Of a DNA stretch of 64,000 bases, positions 25,518-36,828 are shown piece by piece. The notes beneath the pieces were generated by a model that searched no databases, was not told the origin of the DNA, and saw nothing but the letters and a program-made list of their open reading frames with translations. Position 1 is the first letter of the stretch; every line of letters begins with the position of its first letter. Source of the stretch: Obelidium mucronatum. Its lineage: Eukaryota > Chytridiomycota > Chytridiomycetes > Chytridiales > Chytriomycetaceae. The stretch covers positions 1-64,000 of the forward strand of contig JAIVFH010000089.1 of NCBI GenBank assembly GCA_025765595.1, written 5' to 3'. The position numbers and the translations under genes were made by a program.

Positions 25518-25586
25518 CGCAAAAATATTCTTCACATGTATAAAAAAATATTCCACACCATTGTTTAATTGCTCATTATTCCAACA
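25518..25586. promoter_or_regulatory. Very short bidirectional promoter
   Basis: Only 69 bp separate the divergent start codons of the cytochrome b5-acyl-CoA dehydrogenase (minus) and the seven-helix protein (plus). The stretch is A/T-rich (ATAAAAAAATATT near 25538-25551), which may serve as a shared core promoter. Confidence 0.45.
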
Positions 25587-26674
25587 ATGAGCAGCAACGG
25601 TGCAAATCACGTCTTGTACCATGCAGCTTATATTAGTCCCGCTATATTGATGGTCGTGTCCCTCTTCAATACTCTTCTTCTGATATATATTATTTTATTC
25701 CGTGATCTGAAAGTGAGGAATATTGCATGGTCTCTCACGAGCATTTTCTCTCCCATCAATACGTTGATGATACTGCACTGTGTGGGATTTATTGGCTTCT
25801 CTGCAACCGAAGCAATCTATAATCACTCAAGCCAGCGAAACACAATCATTGGAGTTTGTAAGATTCCATTGTTTTTTTCATTCCATTTTTGCCTCGCCCT
25901 TCTTGATTATTACTGTGTGCTATAGTCAATGGATGCTTTCTAGCTGTTGTTCAAGTAACCTACGTTTATGTTAGCTGGTTTCGATCATCCGACATCATCA
26001 AACAAGAATCCTCAGAAACACTTCTCAAAATCTTCAAGATTGCACTTTACATTTGTCCCTTCATCAGCATTGTACCTCCATTTGCTCTCTTGGGTATTGG
26101 AGCTCCTGTTCTTCTTGGGAATATGCCTGCGCTGACGATATTCTCAATCACACTTGGACTGAACGGAACTCTGTTTATTTCAATCGATCAATATTTTTTG
26201 CTTATATTCATCAAGTACAATCGATACCTGCAATCTCAAATGGGAATGGGTGTTGGGAGGCGACTGGAAATTATCACAAAGTTTGGTGCTGCTGCGACGC
26301 TATGTGCACTATGCGCATTACAATTGTTTGGAGTGACAGCAATTTGTATGCTTTTTAATCCTGTCTTGGATAAAGGCTGGGTACTTACCGTTTATTATAT
26401 CGCGTGGATATTGAAAGACTGGCTTCTAGCCGCGGTTGGTTGGGTATTAGTAGTCATGAAATGGAAAATTGTTGAACTCAAGAAGGATGGGCTCGATGTT
26501 GTGAAGGGGGGAACGGGAACGGGAACTAGCCGAAAACAAAGCATTATGGTTGTGAATGTTGAACAGATCACTCGTCGAGATACTTTGCTTCATGTTCCAA
26601 CCAGAAAAAACAGTGCGATTGAGGTTAATGGAACACTGGCAACTTCTACTCATCACCAACACACAACATTTTGA
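25587..26674 (+). CDS. Seven-transmembrane protein of unknown family
   Basis: Exons 25587-25857 and 25926-26674 join in frame (GTAAGA...ATAG) to 339 residues. Seven hydrophobic segments are visible: residues about 14-38 (SPAILMVVSLFNTLLLIYII), 46-70, 93-110 (GCFLAVVQVTYVYVSWF), 128-155, 160-188, 213-238 and 247-275 (IAWILKDWLLAAVGWVLVV). An N-terminal short outside and a 65-residue polar C-tail with a Thr/Gly and basic stretch follow. The topology fits a G-protein-coupled-receptor-like protein, but I see no rhodopsin lysine, DRY or NPxxY motif. No function assigned. It diverges from the acyl-CoA dehydrogenase gene and converges on the GTPase gene 92 bp downstream. Confidence 0.8.
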
Positions 26675-26766
26675 AAATAAACGAACCTGGATTTATTTAT
26701 TCAATAATGTCACAAATTTTTACACACAGCCTCTTCTGAGGAACAAATCTCTTGCCCTTTGCATTC

Positions 26767-29700
26767 TCAACGACTATCCCTTCTATCCGCATGGGCAACA
26801 ACACCGACAACTTTCCCAACGCATTTTAGCCTGCCTTCTCCACGGAATAAAACAGTGCTCCCAATTTTAATCCATTCAGGTTCATGGGAAAACCGCAACC
26901 TAATACGACCATGACCACCAGTTTTTAACACTGGCGGTATTTGTGGACCTAATACTGGGGTTGTATTATTACCAACAGATACGGCCACACCCGTCGAACT
27001 AATTATCAGTTTCTGGGAGTTCCTGCGTGGAGATGTCGGTGTAGGGGTAGAGGATCGTTTCGGAGGCGCAGCATAGATGGGTTCTGTTGGAGATAAAACA
27101 CTTGGTCCCAAATCAAACGATACAATCGCTCGTCTACTTGGCGTACCAGCAAGGGTATTCGGGCTTTCAACATCGGTACCAGAACGTTTCAACAAGGCCA
27201 CAGCCATTGAGGGACTATCTGTGTAATTTGTTCGCCGGCCGTCTGTAGGAGCCCCAACTTCTTCGATTTTTGTGACACCACCAAGAGATTGACCAATTGC
27301 CGAAGAAGGACGACTGGACACAACACTGCTTGATCGTCGTCTTCCTTTTGTCGGAACAACAAAAAAATCGCCAGTGACCCCTCCACTAGCGCCTCCCCCT
27401 GTTCCTCCTTCATCAGCAAAGTCAGCCTCGTCAACAGGAACATCTCCTGGAAGAAGACCAGCCCATTTCCCTGTACTATCTTGCAATTTAACTATTCGCG
27501 CCCCTTGACGCACACTTCCCAAATATGCTACGCCACTTGTTCCAACTTCTACTTCATTTGAGCTACTGCTCTTACTGCTACCCCCTGCTCCATGTATAAC
27601 GTGTATATCAGCCTCAAATTCCCAAGCACATGCTGTTGTGGGAAGGGCAGGTTTGAACACAGTGGCAGATGACGAAAGAGAAGCTGTTTTGGCACTGAAG
27701 GAGCTTTTGGAAGGGGATCCAGCGGATCCCAAGAGTGATGGGGAATTAGGAATAGAAGATGATCCCAAAGAAGAGTCAGGGCATACAGCCAAAATCACTT
27801 GACCCTTCCGCACTTTAAATCCGGTTGGCGGCGTCTGTGTGATTTCAACAGGAGCAGCCGAAGTGGGCGAGATTGAGCGAATGCTTATGCCCTGAGGACT
27901 AGATTCCTGCGTCTCTCCGTCTGGATCGGCATTTGGAGTGAGTTTGTGTACAAAATTTATAGCGCATGTGGCTGCCTGTCCAGTTGTCAGGTGCCCAATA
28001 GGAATTCGTTGACGATGGATAGAAGAAATTCGTATTGGTACGAAACGGCCGCGATCAGGGCCCAAATAATAGGTTTCAGTCCGTTGGGAGTGCGGAGACA
28101 AGTGTCCAGACATCAAAAGACCACCGACTACGTACCCAAGGCCTGGAATATTGTAAGTTTCTTCAATGCTAAATTCTACAGAACTTGTTTCAAGGGATTC
28201 GACTTCAGGAGTCAGGTTTGAAGGCTTTGGCAGTAGATTTAAAAACTTTTCTAAGAGGTTCATGTTTTCACCAGTGACGCTAGAGGTCAAGAAGATGGGA
28301 ATAACTCTTTGTGATTGTTAGAGATCTGGACGAACTGTCAAAATCAACAATACTCACCGAGAATTTACTAAACTTGACACGGCAACAACTAAATCATCTT
28401 CATTTTGAATAACCATAGGTACACGGCAGATGCCGGGTGATTTGAGAAGACGCAATAAAGAGTTCACTGTCCGCGTCAATTGAGGCGCAGAAGCAACATC
28501 CACCTTTGTAATCACAATAAAAACAGGAACCATAAGAGCCACAGCGATTCCCAAGTGCTCGCGTGGGACTTCGCTAACCCCACCGGCATTGGCTCCGATA
28601 ATCTACATTTAACGTCAAGGTCAAAAACTTCAACGAGAAGGCGGAGTTCCTTACAAGACATGCATAATCCGGAGAATGACCTGTCAGCCCTGACAAGGTA
28701 GTTTTTTGATATTTTGGATGGCCGCACATATCCAGGAAGCTCACAATCTTGGCACTAGCCTCACAAATTTGTTCCAGTGTGGAGATATTGGTAGTACCAT
28801 AGTTCACCAAATCTCCTCGCGCATCAAATCCAATAATTTGATGAGAGATTGAAGACGTTCTCCCAGTCTCAATTTCGTGTCGATGCCGAAGTAAATTCAA
28901 ACGAGACTTTCCTCGCCCATTATCAAGATCAGAATCCGCCAAAACACCGAGCAAAGTTGATTCTGCACAATAATACGTTGGAATGGTTCCAAAAAAAGTG
29001 TTTCGGATCACTTACTTCCTGCATCTGCTCCACCAACGATGGCAACTCTAATCTCCAAAAAATGCCTATCGTCTTCTAATCCTTTTCGCACTAGAACTTC
29101 CGCAACAACACGTTCTTCCATCGGACCTTGAGACGGCGCCCCTTTCACTAACGGAGGCTGAGCGTCGTCCAGATCCAAGGAAAAAGCAAACTCATCGTCG
29201 GCATCGGTATCGTCTCCACCATTATCATCACTGAGGTCGCCGTCGTCGCCCAACAATGAGTGACTCGAAGAATACGTGGCAAGCATCTTTTCTTTCTTCA
29301 AGAACTCTGAATGACTTAGTTGAATCACTCGCTCTCGAATAATGCTGACATCTGCAGACAAGACCTCTCCCATTTTTTTCAGAGTTTTGATGGATTCCTG
29401 CATGTCCTGTCTGGACAAACCAACGAGTTCTCCATGATCCGAGACGCCAATTTCATAGATTGCTTCTCCGTGTCCTTCTGCGAGTCTGTGAAGAAAGATG
29501 TAGAGAATCCAGTTCAGCACTTCCAATTAGCAAAAACAAGCGCATCTACAACAAACCGCCATTTGAGCTGGGTCACCAAGTGCTGCAGACGCTCCGGCGG
29601 AGGATTGATGAGTTTCAGCTAAAGCGAGGTCAGCAGGGAGAGGGGATGGGTTTTAGAAACCGGCAACAATATGTCAGTTCCCACAACAAGACGCAACCTT

Positions 29701-29772
29701 GTACTCCACGTTGCCGACTTCTACTTCTTGTGGCAAAGCAGTTCTTCCTGCATCGTCAATGTGTGTTGCCAT
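26767..29772 (-). CDS. GTPBP1: GTPBP1/GTPBP2-type translational GTPase
   Basis: Six exons (29772-29698, 29618-29557, 29485-29016, 28962-28655, 28602-28358, 28306-26767) sum to exactly 900 codons, 899 residues. The family N-terminal block (GHGEAIYEIGVSDHGELVGL) is followed by the GTPase: P-loop GADAGKST formed across the intron at 29015 (the unspliced frame would read GADAGSK), switch region GRTSSISHQIIGFDARGD, DMCGH (G3), TKVD (G4) and the elongation-factor-like domains (NIPGLGYVVGGLLMSGHL; HRQRIPIGHLTTGQAATCAI). The family acts in ribosome rescue and mRNA surveillance. A Ser/Gly-rich insert of about 150 residues (around 27,200-27,800) interrupts the last domain before a typical RIRLRFSHEPEWIKIGS end. 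That insert is the only odd feature. Confidence 0.93.
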
Positions 29773-30120
29773 GAAGGATTGTGTTCCATGGCTGCTGCTG
29801 TGCCTCGAAGGGGCAAAAGTCAGATCCATTTTTTTGGACAGTTTCTGGAATGTTTGGTGACATCACCAACAACGTTGAAAGTTTCCCGCTTAACCACGGA
29901 CTGTGTAATAGTTTATTCATTTATTCACCTCGAGTGAAAAATAATAAGTCGGCAAGTTGAGTTGTCTTGATGAACTTGGAAAAAATATTGAAGTACTAAC
30001 AGTAATCGCACCACATCTTTACATTCTTTACATTCTAGTTGTTTGGAGAAAAGTGCAAAAATTATTTATTAAGTTTTATCACTCGCTCATAATGATTCAA
30101 AGAAATAATAACATTTTCAG
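29773..30120. promoter_or_regulatory. Divergent intergenic region between GTPBP1-type gene and MFS gene
   Basis: 348 bp between two diverging start codons. A/T-rich with TTATTTATTAAG near 30063 and a repeated ACATTCT word near 30020-30035. I see no gene in it; it must carry the promoters of both genes. Confidence 0.5.
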
Positions 30121-31882
30121 ATGACAACATCAACACCAACAACAAGCTTTCTTGAGCTTTGGCAGCGCTGCAAGCTTTCCTGGCAATGGGTCCTATATCT
30201 CACCGCGAGTCTCCTTGGAATTTGCCTCTTTGTCTTCATTAATGCGACGCAGGCACTGGTTTTGACCCAGATTGTCGGGATCCCAAGTGAAGAGCTTGGC
30301 GATCGGGTACGTTTGTAAAGCTGCAACTTCACGCTCAGGGTTTTAAATCTGATGTCCTTTATTTCAATACATAAGGCGGGAACACTGGCTTTTACGGACC
30401 AAATCGCTTCAATGTTTGCAGTGTTGGTGTTTGGAGTTTTATCAGATCGAGTGGGACGACGCCTTGTGTACTCTTTTGGGTTTCTGGCGATGGGTGCAGC
30501 CCTGTGTGCTTATCCGCACTTGAAAAGTTATGAAGCAATGCTTGGGGCGAGACTGCTATTTGCTTTTGGTGGAGGTGCTGCGTCATCTATGGTCACTGCT
30601 GTTCTGGCAGATTACGCCGAAGATCGGGTAAATGAAAACATTAATCGTTGATTTAAACATATACTGACTTGACTGAGTTTCAGATCCGCGGCAGAATGGC
30701 AGGTTTGGTGGGCCTGTGTTCAGGCTGTGGTGCTTTGGTTGCCCTCTTTGTCTTTATGCCACTTCCTCTCAAGTTTCAGGACATTGTCGAAGGAATTCAA
30801 ATTACATATTTGATTGTTGGCCTCTTATCGGTTATATTCTCTGTCCTCTTGTTCTTCTTCCTCACGGCTCAATCCCATCCAAGTGAAACTCCTCTCAGCG
30901 CAGCGTCGGACCAAGATCTGCTTGCGGAAAATGGAGTTTCAGGGTCGTCTCAATCACCTCATGATTTTGCTATTGCTGACCAAGACGCAGCAAGATGTCC
31001 AGTGATGCAACAAGGAGCGCAACGCCAAGAAGAACCTGGGCGCCAGCAGCACGAAGACGAAGGAGACGGCGAAGACGAAGAAACACAAAAGACTCTTTTC
31101 CAGATGGGAAAAGAAGGATTCTTGGCGGCACGGGATCCCAAAGTATTGTTGGGTTATGTTGGATCATTCTTGGCGAGAGGAGATACTGTTATCATTACTT
31201 TATTTATTCCATTGTGGGTATATAAGCGGTACATTGAAGCGGGGCTCTGCGTGGCCCCCGGAGGGATTAATGATCCAGACATTAAGGATGATTGTAGAGC
31301 TGCTTATTCAAGAGCATCTGTGGTAAATATCATTGTCTTTTTTATTCTCAAAGGCAGAGAATGAAGAGATGTCTTCTGGATTGTGGTAAATGGAAGAAAA
31401 GCGGCTAAAAAAATTAGATATCAGGAATCGCACAGACAGCGGCCCTAGTGGGAGCACCAGTGTTTGGATACTTGGCAGACCGAATAGAAGCCAAAAACGT
31501 AGTGTTACTGAATGCCTTTGTGGGATTGGTGGCATATTCTTTAATGTTTGTGGCAGACCCCATGCTTGGATACGTTTTTGCTGTTGTTATCTTTGTGGGT
31601 CTGAGTGAAATTGGTCTTGTGATTGGTAACATGTCATTAGTCACTGACAGCAAGTCTGTGGACAAATCAATTCGAGGGTCGGTGGCTGGAGTATCGAGCA
31701 TGTGTGGGGCGGTAGGGATATTGATTTCAAGTAAATTAGGGGGTCTTTTGTTTGACCAATGGAGGGAAGGAGCCCCGTTTTTGATTCTTGCTGTTGGTCA
31801 TTTGATTGCTGTTGTAGTGGGTGTGTTCGTTGTTTTCTTTTGCCACAAGCAAAGGATATTGGCCTCAAGCAATATTGCATAA
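30121..31882 (+). CDS. Major facilitator superfamily transporter
   Basis: Four exons (30121-30306, 30376-30627, 30684-31322, 31418-31882) join in frame to 513 residues. The MFS signature loop between helices 2 and 3 is seen as GVLSDRVGRRLVY, and a second copy between helices 8 and 9 as GYLADRIEAKNVVL, supporting a two-times-six helix fold. A central 100-residue polar loop (Gln/Glu/Asp-rich, DEGDGEDEETQ) links the halves. The last intron is joined at ATA TCA GGA (ISGIAQTAALVGAPVFGYLAD). Substrate unknown; it is not close to a class I can name. The C-terminus (CHKQRILASSNIA) is short. Confidence 0.88.
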
Positions 31883-32035
31883 CTCTGTAATAAATAATAC
31901 CAGAAACTGTTTATCCATACTGCTTACCCAATAGGCTATGTTATTGTTCTAGAATGTGTCCCCAAGAAAAGGAAAAAAAAAAATTTAGGCCTCGTTCGGC
32001 CACAAAAATGAAAATTTTGTTCTTGATGACTTTTA

Positions 32036-33065
32036 TTATCTACGCGTTCTGAGGTAGTTCTGATAGTCCTCCCACATGGCATTGGCAATAGCATCCCTCC
32101 AGCGTTCAGCCTCACCTGTTCCACTGGAGCCATCGACACCATCTTCACATTCACCACCACCATCATAATGTTCATCCATCTCTTCGTGGTAATTCAAACC
32201 ATCATTGGGAAATGCTGTTCTGATGATGTTGAATAGAAAAGCCAAAACAATGACCAAATCGCACTGGGTTTCAAAAGGGTAGCTACGCATTGCCTTCAAA
32301 ATCGGAAACCGCTTTGTGAAACATCCGAAACTCTGTTCAATCACGTTCCGTAGAGTAGCATGTTGAAGATTGAACAGCTTGCACGCATTTTGTGAACTTT
32401 GTTAGACGTCAAACCAGGTCCCACCTGGCGGTGGCGTGGCCGGATGTTGTCACCCATTTCCAGGTCTATCTCATCGCGAATCTTCCTGGGTGCAGCGTCT
32501 GGCGTTTTTGGAGTGTAGGCTGGTGGTAGCTGCTTGGGCGTAGCAGTCGTGGGCTTGGTTTTCGGCTTGGCAGCAGACTTGAATAGAGTAGCCCGAATGG
32601 CAGCAGCATCCTCTTTCAGCTCTTCAGGTGTCAATTTGTATCCAGATCGAGATCTCTGATCATTCCGGGCAACCAGGGCTTCAGGGCTGCTGTCTTCATC
32701 ATCAGACTCTATCTTGCGGCGTTTGGACGTGGATAAGTTGACTGGACCCTCATCAACCATCGGATCCCAACCTAACAGTGATGATCAAGTGTTAAGTTCC
32801 ACTTAGAATATATTGGAAAAATTAAGTACTTACTGGGCTTAAGTTTTTTCAGGCACGTTGCAATCTTTGCATTTAAGCTTGAAGCTGGAAACAGAGCAAG
32901 ACGGACAGGATCCAGTCCACAGGCAGTGCCACCATTCAGATTTGGGTCATCCTTCACCAAAGGTAAAAGACGTGCAAAGTCCGAAGGCTTCCAGTCACTG
33001 TTGCCCAACTTGGCAGAAGGTAGTGGAGTGACACCATCAGCAGCAAGTCTGGGAGGAGGACCCAT
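32036..33065 (-). CDS. Spliced gene with unknown N-terminus and PIF/Harbinger transposase C-terminus
   Basis: Exons 33065-32834, 32771-32425 and 32377-32036 join in frame to 306 residues (GTAAGT...TTAG and GTGGGA...CAAG introns of 62 and 47 bp). Residues 1-77 (WKPSDFARLLPLVKDDPN, ALFPASSLNAKIATCLKKL) are of unknown family; 78-193 are polar and charged. The C-terminal third is a DDE_Tnp_4/Harbinger transposase end: QLFNLQHATLRNVIEQSFG, FTKRFPILKAMRSYPF, IVLAFLFNIIRTAFPNDG, and WRDAIANAMWEDYQNYL. The Glu in VIEQ is the third catalytic acid; the regions with the first two Asp are absent, so it cannot be an active transposase alone. It could be a host-transposon chimera or an internally deleted element whose N-terminus belongs to the element's second protein. 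Confidence 0.6.
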
Positions 33066-33773
33066 ACTAAAAGTATCTTTTGGAAGGTAATGATACTTTT
33101 GAATGAAGGAGAAAGACTCGGTATTTATACTTTTGCGCTAACCCTAATTTGTTGTGGCTCAGCGCACACTTGAGGTGTCACGTGTGATGCTAAGCAAACA
33201 AAAACTTCAACATGAATATTCATCGTAAAATATTCAGTATGACCGCTTGAAGAAAAGGGAATATAGAATACTAATGTTATCTTACTGTGTATTGCAAATA
33301 AACAAGAATGTATCATTATCTCCTGAAACCAATTGCTTTTTGTTCTATCTTTGAAAAAAGCTATCTTCACCAAAATTACTGAGAGTCATGAAGTGGAAAA
33401 GAAACATATTTAAACTCATTCTTACAGTTTATTCTATTGGATGACACATTTCAGTGTGTAAGTTACATTAAAAATGGTTGTGCCCAACAATGATTTTTTT
33501 AGAAATTGTATTCATCATGAATATTCAACTTGAATATTCATCACTTCTTCATGATGAATATTCATGATGGAAATAACATTTTTCCCTGTCACGTGAGGCA
33601 CACGGTGATGGTGCTTCAAGCTTGTTTCATTTTGCAAATGAAAAGAATTTTCTTCTTGAGAATTTTCGGGGATTTTTCAAAAATCTATAAATAGCAGCTT
33701 CAAAAACATGAAAAAAACATTCAAAAAACAACTTAACTTAGTACCGCCAATATTGCATTCCAAGACTCATCCC
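33066..33773. other. A/T-rich spacer with repeated TGAATATTCA palindromes
   Basis: About 700 bp with no convincing gene. It contains four copies of the palindrome TGAATATTCA (near 33213, 33519, 33531 and 33555) and two GTCACGTG boxes (near 33178 and 33587) in opposite contexts. It separates the Harbinger-tailed gene from a transposase relic and could include promoter or terminal sequences of either. Confidence 0.6.
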
Positions 33774-34770
33774 AGAAATGGTTGAAGAGTCTCCTCCTCC
33801 TCCTCCAACTCCAATACTTTGGAGTTTTATCAAACTTGCTGCTCCAAGTCTTGGATTTTCCACACGCCGCTATCAACAAGACCGCCCTTTTCCACATGCC
33901 GCTATCAACAAGACCGCCGGTCCTGGACGCGCCGCTACGCTGCTCTGTTTGGTTTATCATTGGAATCCACCTGCGATGTCTGGGACATTGTAAAGCCGGA
34001 CTTCTGGGCTGCGGGACTCTCCAAAAGTCACCTGTTATGGTGTCTATACTTCCTTAAAGTGTATCCCACTGAGTCACAAGCGTCTGCCACATTTCGGACA
34101 TCGGAAACAAACTGGTGAACAAAAGTGGACGCAGTTCTTGGCATCTTGGCAAGAATGGATCAGGTGTGACCTAAAATTTTCCCTTAAAATTTTCAGATTA
34201 GCAAAATTAATCTGCACATTAGATTCACTTTGAAGACCGATGGATTGGCTGGGACATTCTTGCTCCATCTATGTATGTTGATGGAGTTGATGTCCCTGTA
34301 CCTGAGGCTAGACCTCTGGATACTGAATTGTTCAGCCACAAGTTTAAACATGCTGGCTACCGTTTTCAAGTGCAACAGCCATTGGCACTTCACAGATAGT
34401 ATTCATTGGTGGTGGAACTCCCTGTGGTCTTCACAACAATCTGGATCAAGTTCAAAAAACGTTGCTTCTAGACCTTGAAGAGGATGAACGGGTGGCTGCA
34501 GATAGGGGCTATGTGGGAGATGTGCGCGTGATTACCAAATTGAAGGGGTCAACACCAGAAATTGTTAAGCACAATAAAAACTGGAATCTGTTGGGGTCTC
34601 GCCATGAGACTGTCAATAAAAGAATGAAAGATTTTCGGGTGTTGGCAGGTTTATTCCGTGGTCGCAGAGAACGGATTGTACTTATTTTCACCATGGTTGC
34701 TCAAATTACTAATGTTAAACTCCGCAGAGAGCCCCTCTTTGATATTACTTCCAGGCTGATCTTTGATTAA
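33774..34770 (+). pseudogene. Decayed DDE transposase
   Basis: Pieces of one transposase lie in order but in shifting frames. The 5' part reads YAALFGLSLESTCDVWDIV and HLLWCLYFLKVYPTESQAS, a pattern of DDE superfamily transposases of eukaryotic elements (helix, then the W-LLFLKVY motif). After a broken stretch comes YVDGVDVPVPEARPLDTELF, SHKFKHAGYRFQV, then from about 34,400 FIGGGTPCGLHNNLD, VAADRGYVGDVRV, RHETVNKRMKDFRVLAGLFR, and an end at TAA 34770. First catalytic Asp likely in VDG, second in ADRGY, Glu in HETVNKR. Frames change at least twice and an in-frame stop occurs, so it is inactive unless spliced in a way I cannot see. A tandem duplication of about 30 bp lies at 33,861-33,925. Confidence 0.75.
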
Positions 34771-35897
34771 ATATTAGTTGTTGTTGTTTGATTTCACCAT
34801 GCAAATGCTTTTTTTTTTGGTTTCAATGTGAATGTATTTTGTAATTAACACTTTGTCAAACAACTACTTCTCCCCAATTTCTCAGAACAGTATAGTTAGG
34901 CCCGGCTCACATTCTGGACAGCAAGTGACTTTGCACTCCAACCCCCCTTGTAGACCTCCCGTCTACTTCCTCTTTTCCTTGGGCACCTTCCACTTTACTC
35001 TGTACATCCCCAATACAGGGGGTCGTCAATCTGCCGGTAAGAGTCTGGAAGCCCACCGGATTTTCCGGAGCGTTTGCCTGAGGTTCAAAGCGGTCGTTTC
35101 CGGCCGCACAGACCACCAGACGAATTCCAGTGGTTGTTCTGTCGGAAATCGGTTGGAAATCGGTCGGAACTTCCTGCCGAACACGGAGGGAGTATCACAT
35201 GGATAGATCACATGGAGAGAGTGTCTGACTGCTTCACTGGTACAATAAAAGTAGATGTATAGAGAAATAGAAACAGTTTATTTGAAAGAAGACAAAGCAT
35301 AATTATATTAATAGTAATTTACTTAGGCTGCCAGCAAGCACTCTCTCGAATAACGCAAATCGACGCTGCGCACAGCCACACTGTTGCATCCGGCGCGTTA
35401 CATGTTTGCTGCTGCACAGTGCCGACTGGTGGTAGCGCAGCCCCGTCTTGTGCTCTTGCCGTCACTACTTGATTGCATTAAAGCGTTGCGGCTCTGGCTG
35501 GTATCAGGATAATGAAAAAGCAAGGTCAGCGCCCAGCAGACTGAAGAGCAACTACAAAACTTACTGTGCCTATGTCCTCGCAAAGGACTGGATCAACAAA
35601 GGCATTGGTGTTGTCGTATGTTTTTGAGATCTTTTTTCTTTCATCTTGTATAAAAACTCACTGATAACAAGTAATAGTAGATAGATAAGAGTATAGAATA
35701 ATTGAATAATTAATTTATTTTAATTTGTAATTGTCACTTAAAGCTTCAAACAAACAAGTTGAATGTGATGGCTTTTCGGTATTCCTGAAAACCTATTTTA
35801 TCAATCAATTTTACATCAACAATAACGGAGTAGTTTGCTGAACGGAGTAGATTGCCGATTGGTAATGGAATGTAACCCTAAAGTTCTAGGTTCAGAC
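34771..35897. other. Unassigned spacer, including a GC-richer patch
   Basis: No gene recognised. 34,900-35,215 is richer in G and C than its surroundings, with open frames on both strands of about 60-125 codons (for example plus 34832-35206) that match no family I know. The rest is A/T-rich. Confidence 0.5.
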
Positions 35898-36631
35898 CTA
35901 CATGACACATGGAAATTTTGGTTCTGATTGGAATGACCCAAATGTCAACACCCAAACACCAGAGGCCGTAACAAAGGGAATATAGCTGGCCATAGGACCA
36001 CGTTCACCTTGGTGGACATTTGGGCCGTTAATGGACGTGCTCACAAGAAAGGAACCCTGGGAGCTTTTGTTTTCGAGTTTGATGCGCATTTCATCAACAT
36101 TGACAAGATTTCCCATGCTGTAGCCATTCTCGTCCATCCAATCCTTGAACACTTTTACCCAGACTTTCACCTCAATTTCTGTAGCTGGTTTGATGCGGGA
36201 GGATGTTAGAGCTTTGACGGCTCGTTGGGTCATTTGCTTTTGGTGGCGGCCCAAGAAACCATTTAGCCATCTGTTTGGATTCCAATCTCCTGGTCCGCGG
36301 ATTTCAAGGTACTTTTGGCGTACTAATTGCAAAAAATCTACTTGGCGCAATGGGCTGTGGGACAAGGATCGGGCCTCCAAAAAGGCGACAAACACAAGCT
36401 CATCATGGTCTGAGAACAATTGCTTGCCGTGGACTCGATCAGGATGCTTGTCAATTCCCCGATAGATTCCAGGTGCAGCCTTGGCGGTAATACCATGGTC
36501 GGCAGCAACTTGCTCGGAGCTTGGCGTTGGGGTATTGACTGATTCATCAAGGCACTGATTTCTTGAAAAACTTGGGAAGCAGTGTCTTGGTTGTGACAAG
36601 AGATACTGGATTTCAATCGCTTTCTTCTCAT
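35898..36631 (-). pseudogene. Truncated pogo/Tigger-type transposase (CENPB-HTH plus start of DDE_1)
   Basis: The frame 36599-35898 has the CENPB-type DNA-binding HTH (LFSDHDELVFVAFLEA through LQLVRQKYLEI, GPGDWNPNRWLNGFLGRHQ) followed by the beginning of a DDE_1 catalytic domain (VKVWVKVFKDWMDENGYS; NLVNVDEMRIKLENK, where the Asp of NVDE is the first catalytic acid). It stops after SEPKFPCVM with the rest of the catalytic domain missing. The N-terminus overlaps another frame up to 36631. No terminal inverted repeat found. Pogo-like identity is by motif order. Confidence 0.65.
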
Positions 36632-36828
36632 TATTTGTTAGCTATGATGATTTTATTGTGGTGCTAACAGTTGCATTTTTATGGGCATTTTTTAGGTGGT
36701 GACGTGGGTTGGAAATCATTTTTTTGGGTTGGAAAAAAAGGATCACTCAATCATAGCAGCAATATATGTAGCAGTCAGAGCTCCGCAACAAAAAGTCCAA
36801 AATTTAGGGATTCTGGAGCAAAACATGT

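Noticed and set aside
26556..26870. Plus-strand ORF past the seven-helix gene
   Set aside because: Out-of-frame shadow spanning the stop codon and the convergent spacer.
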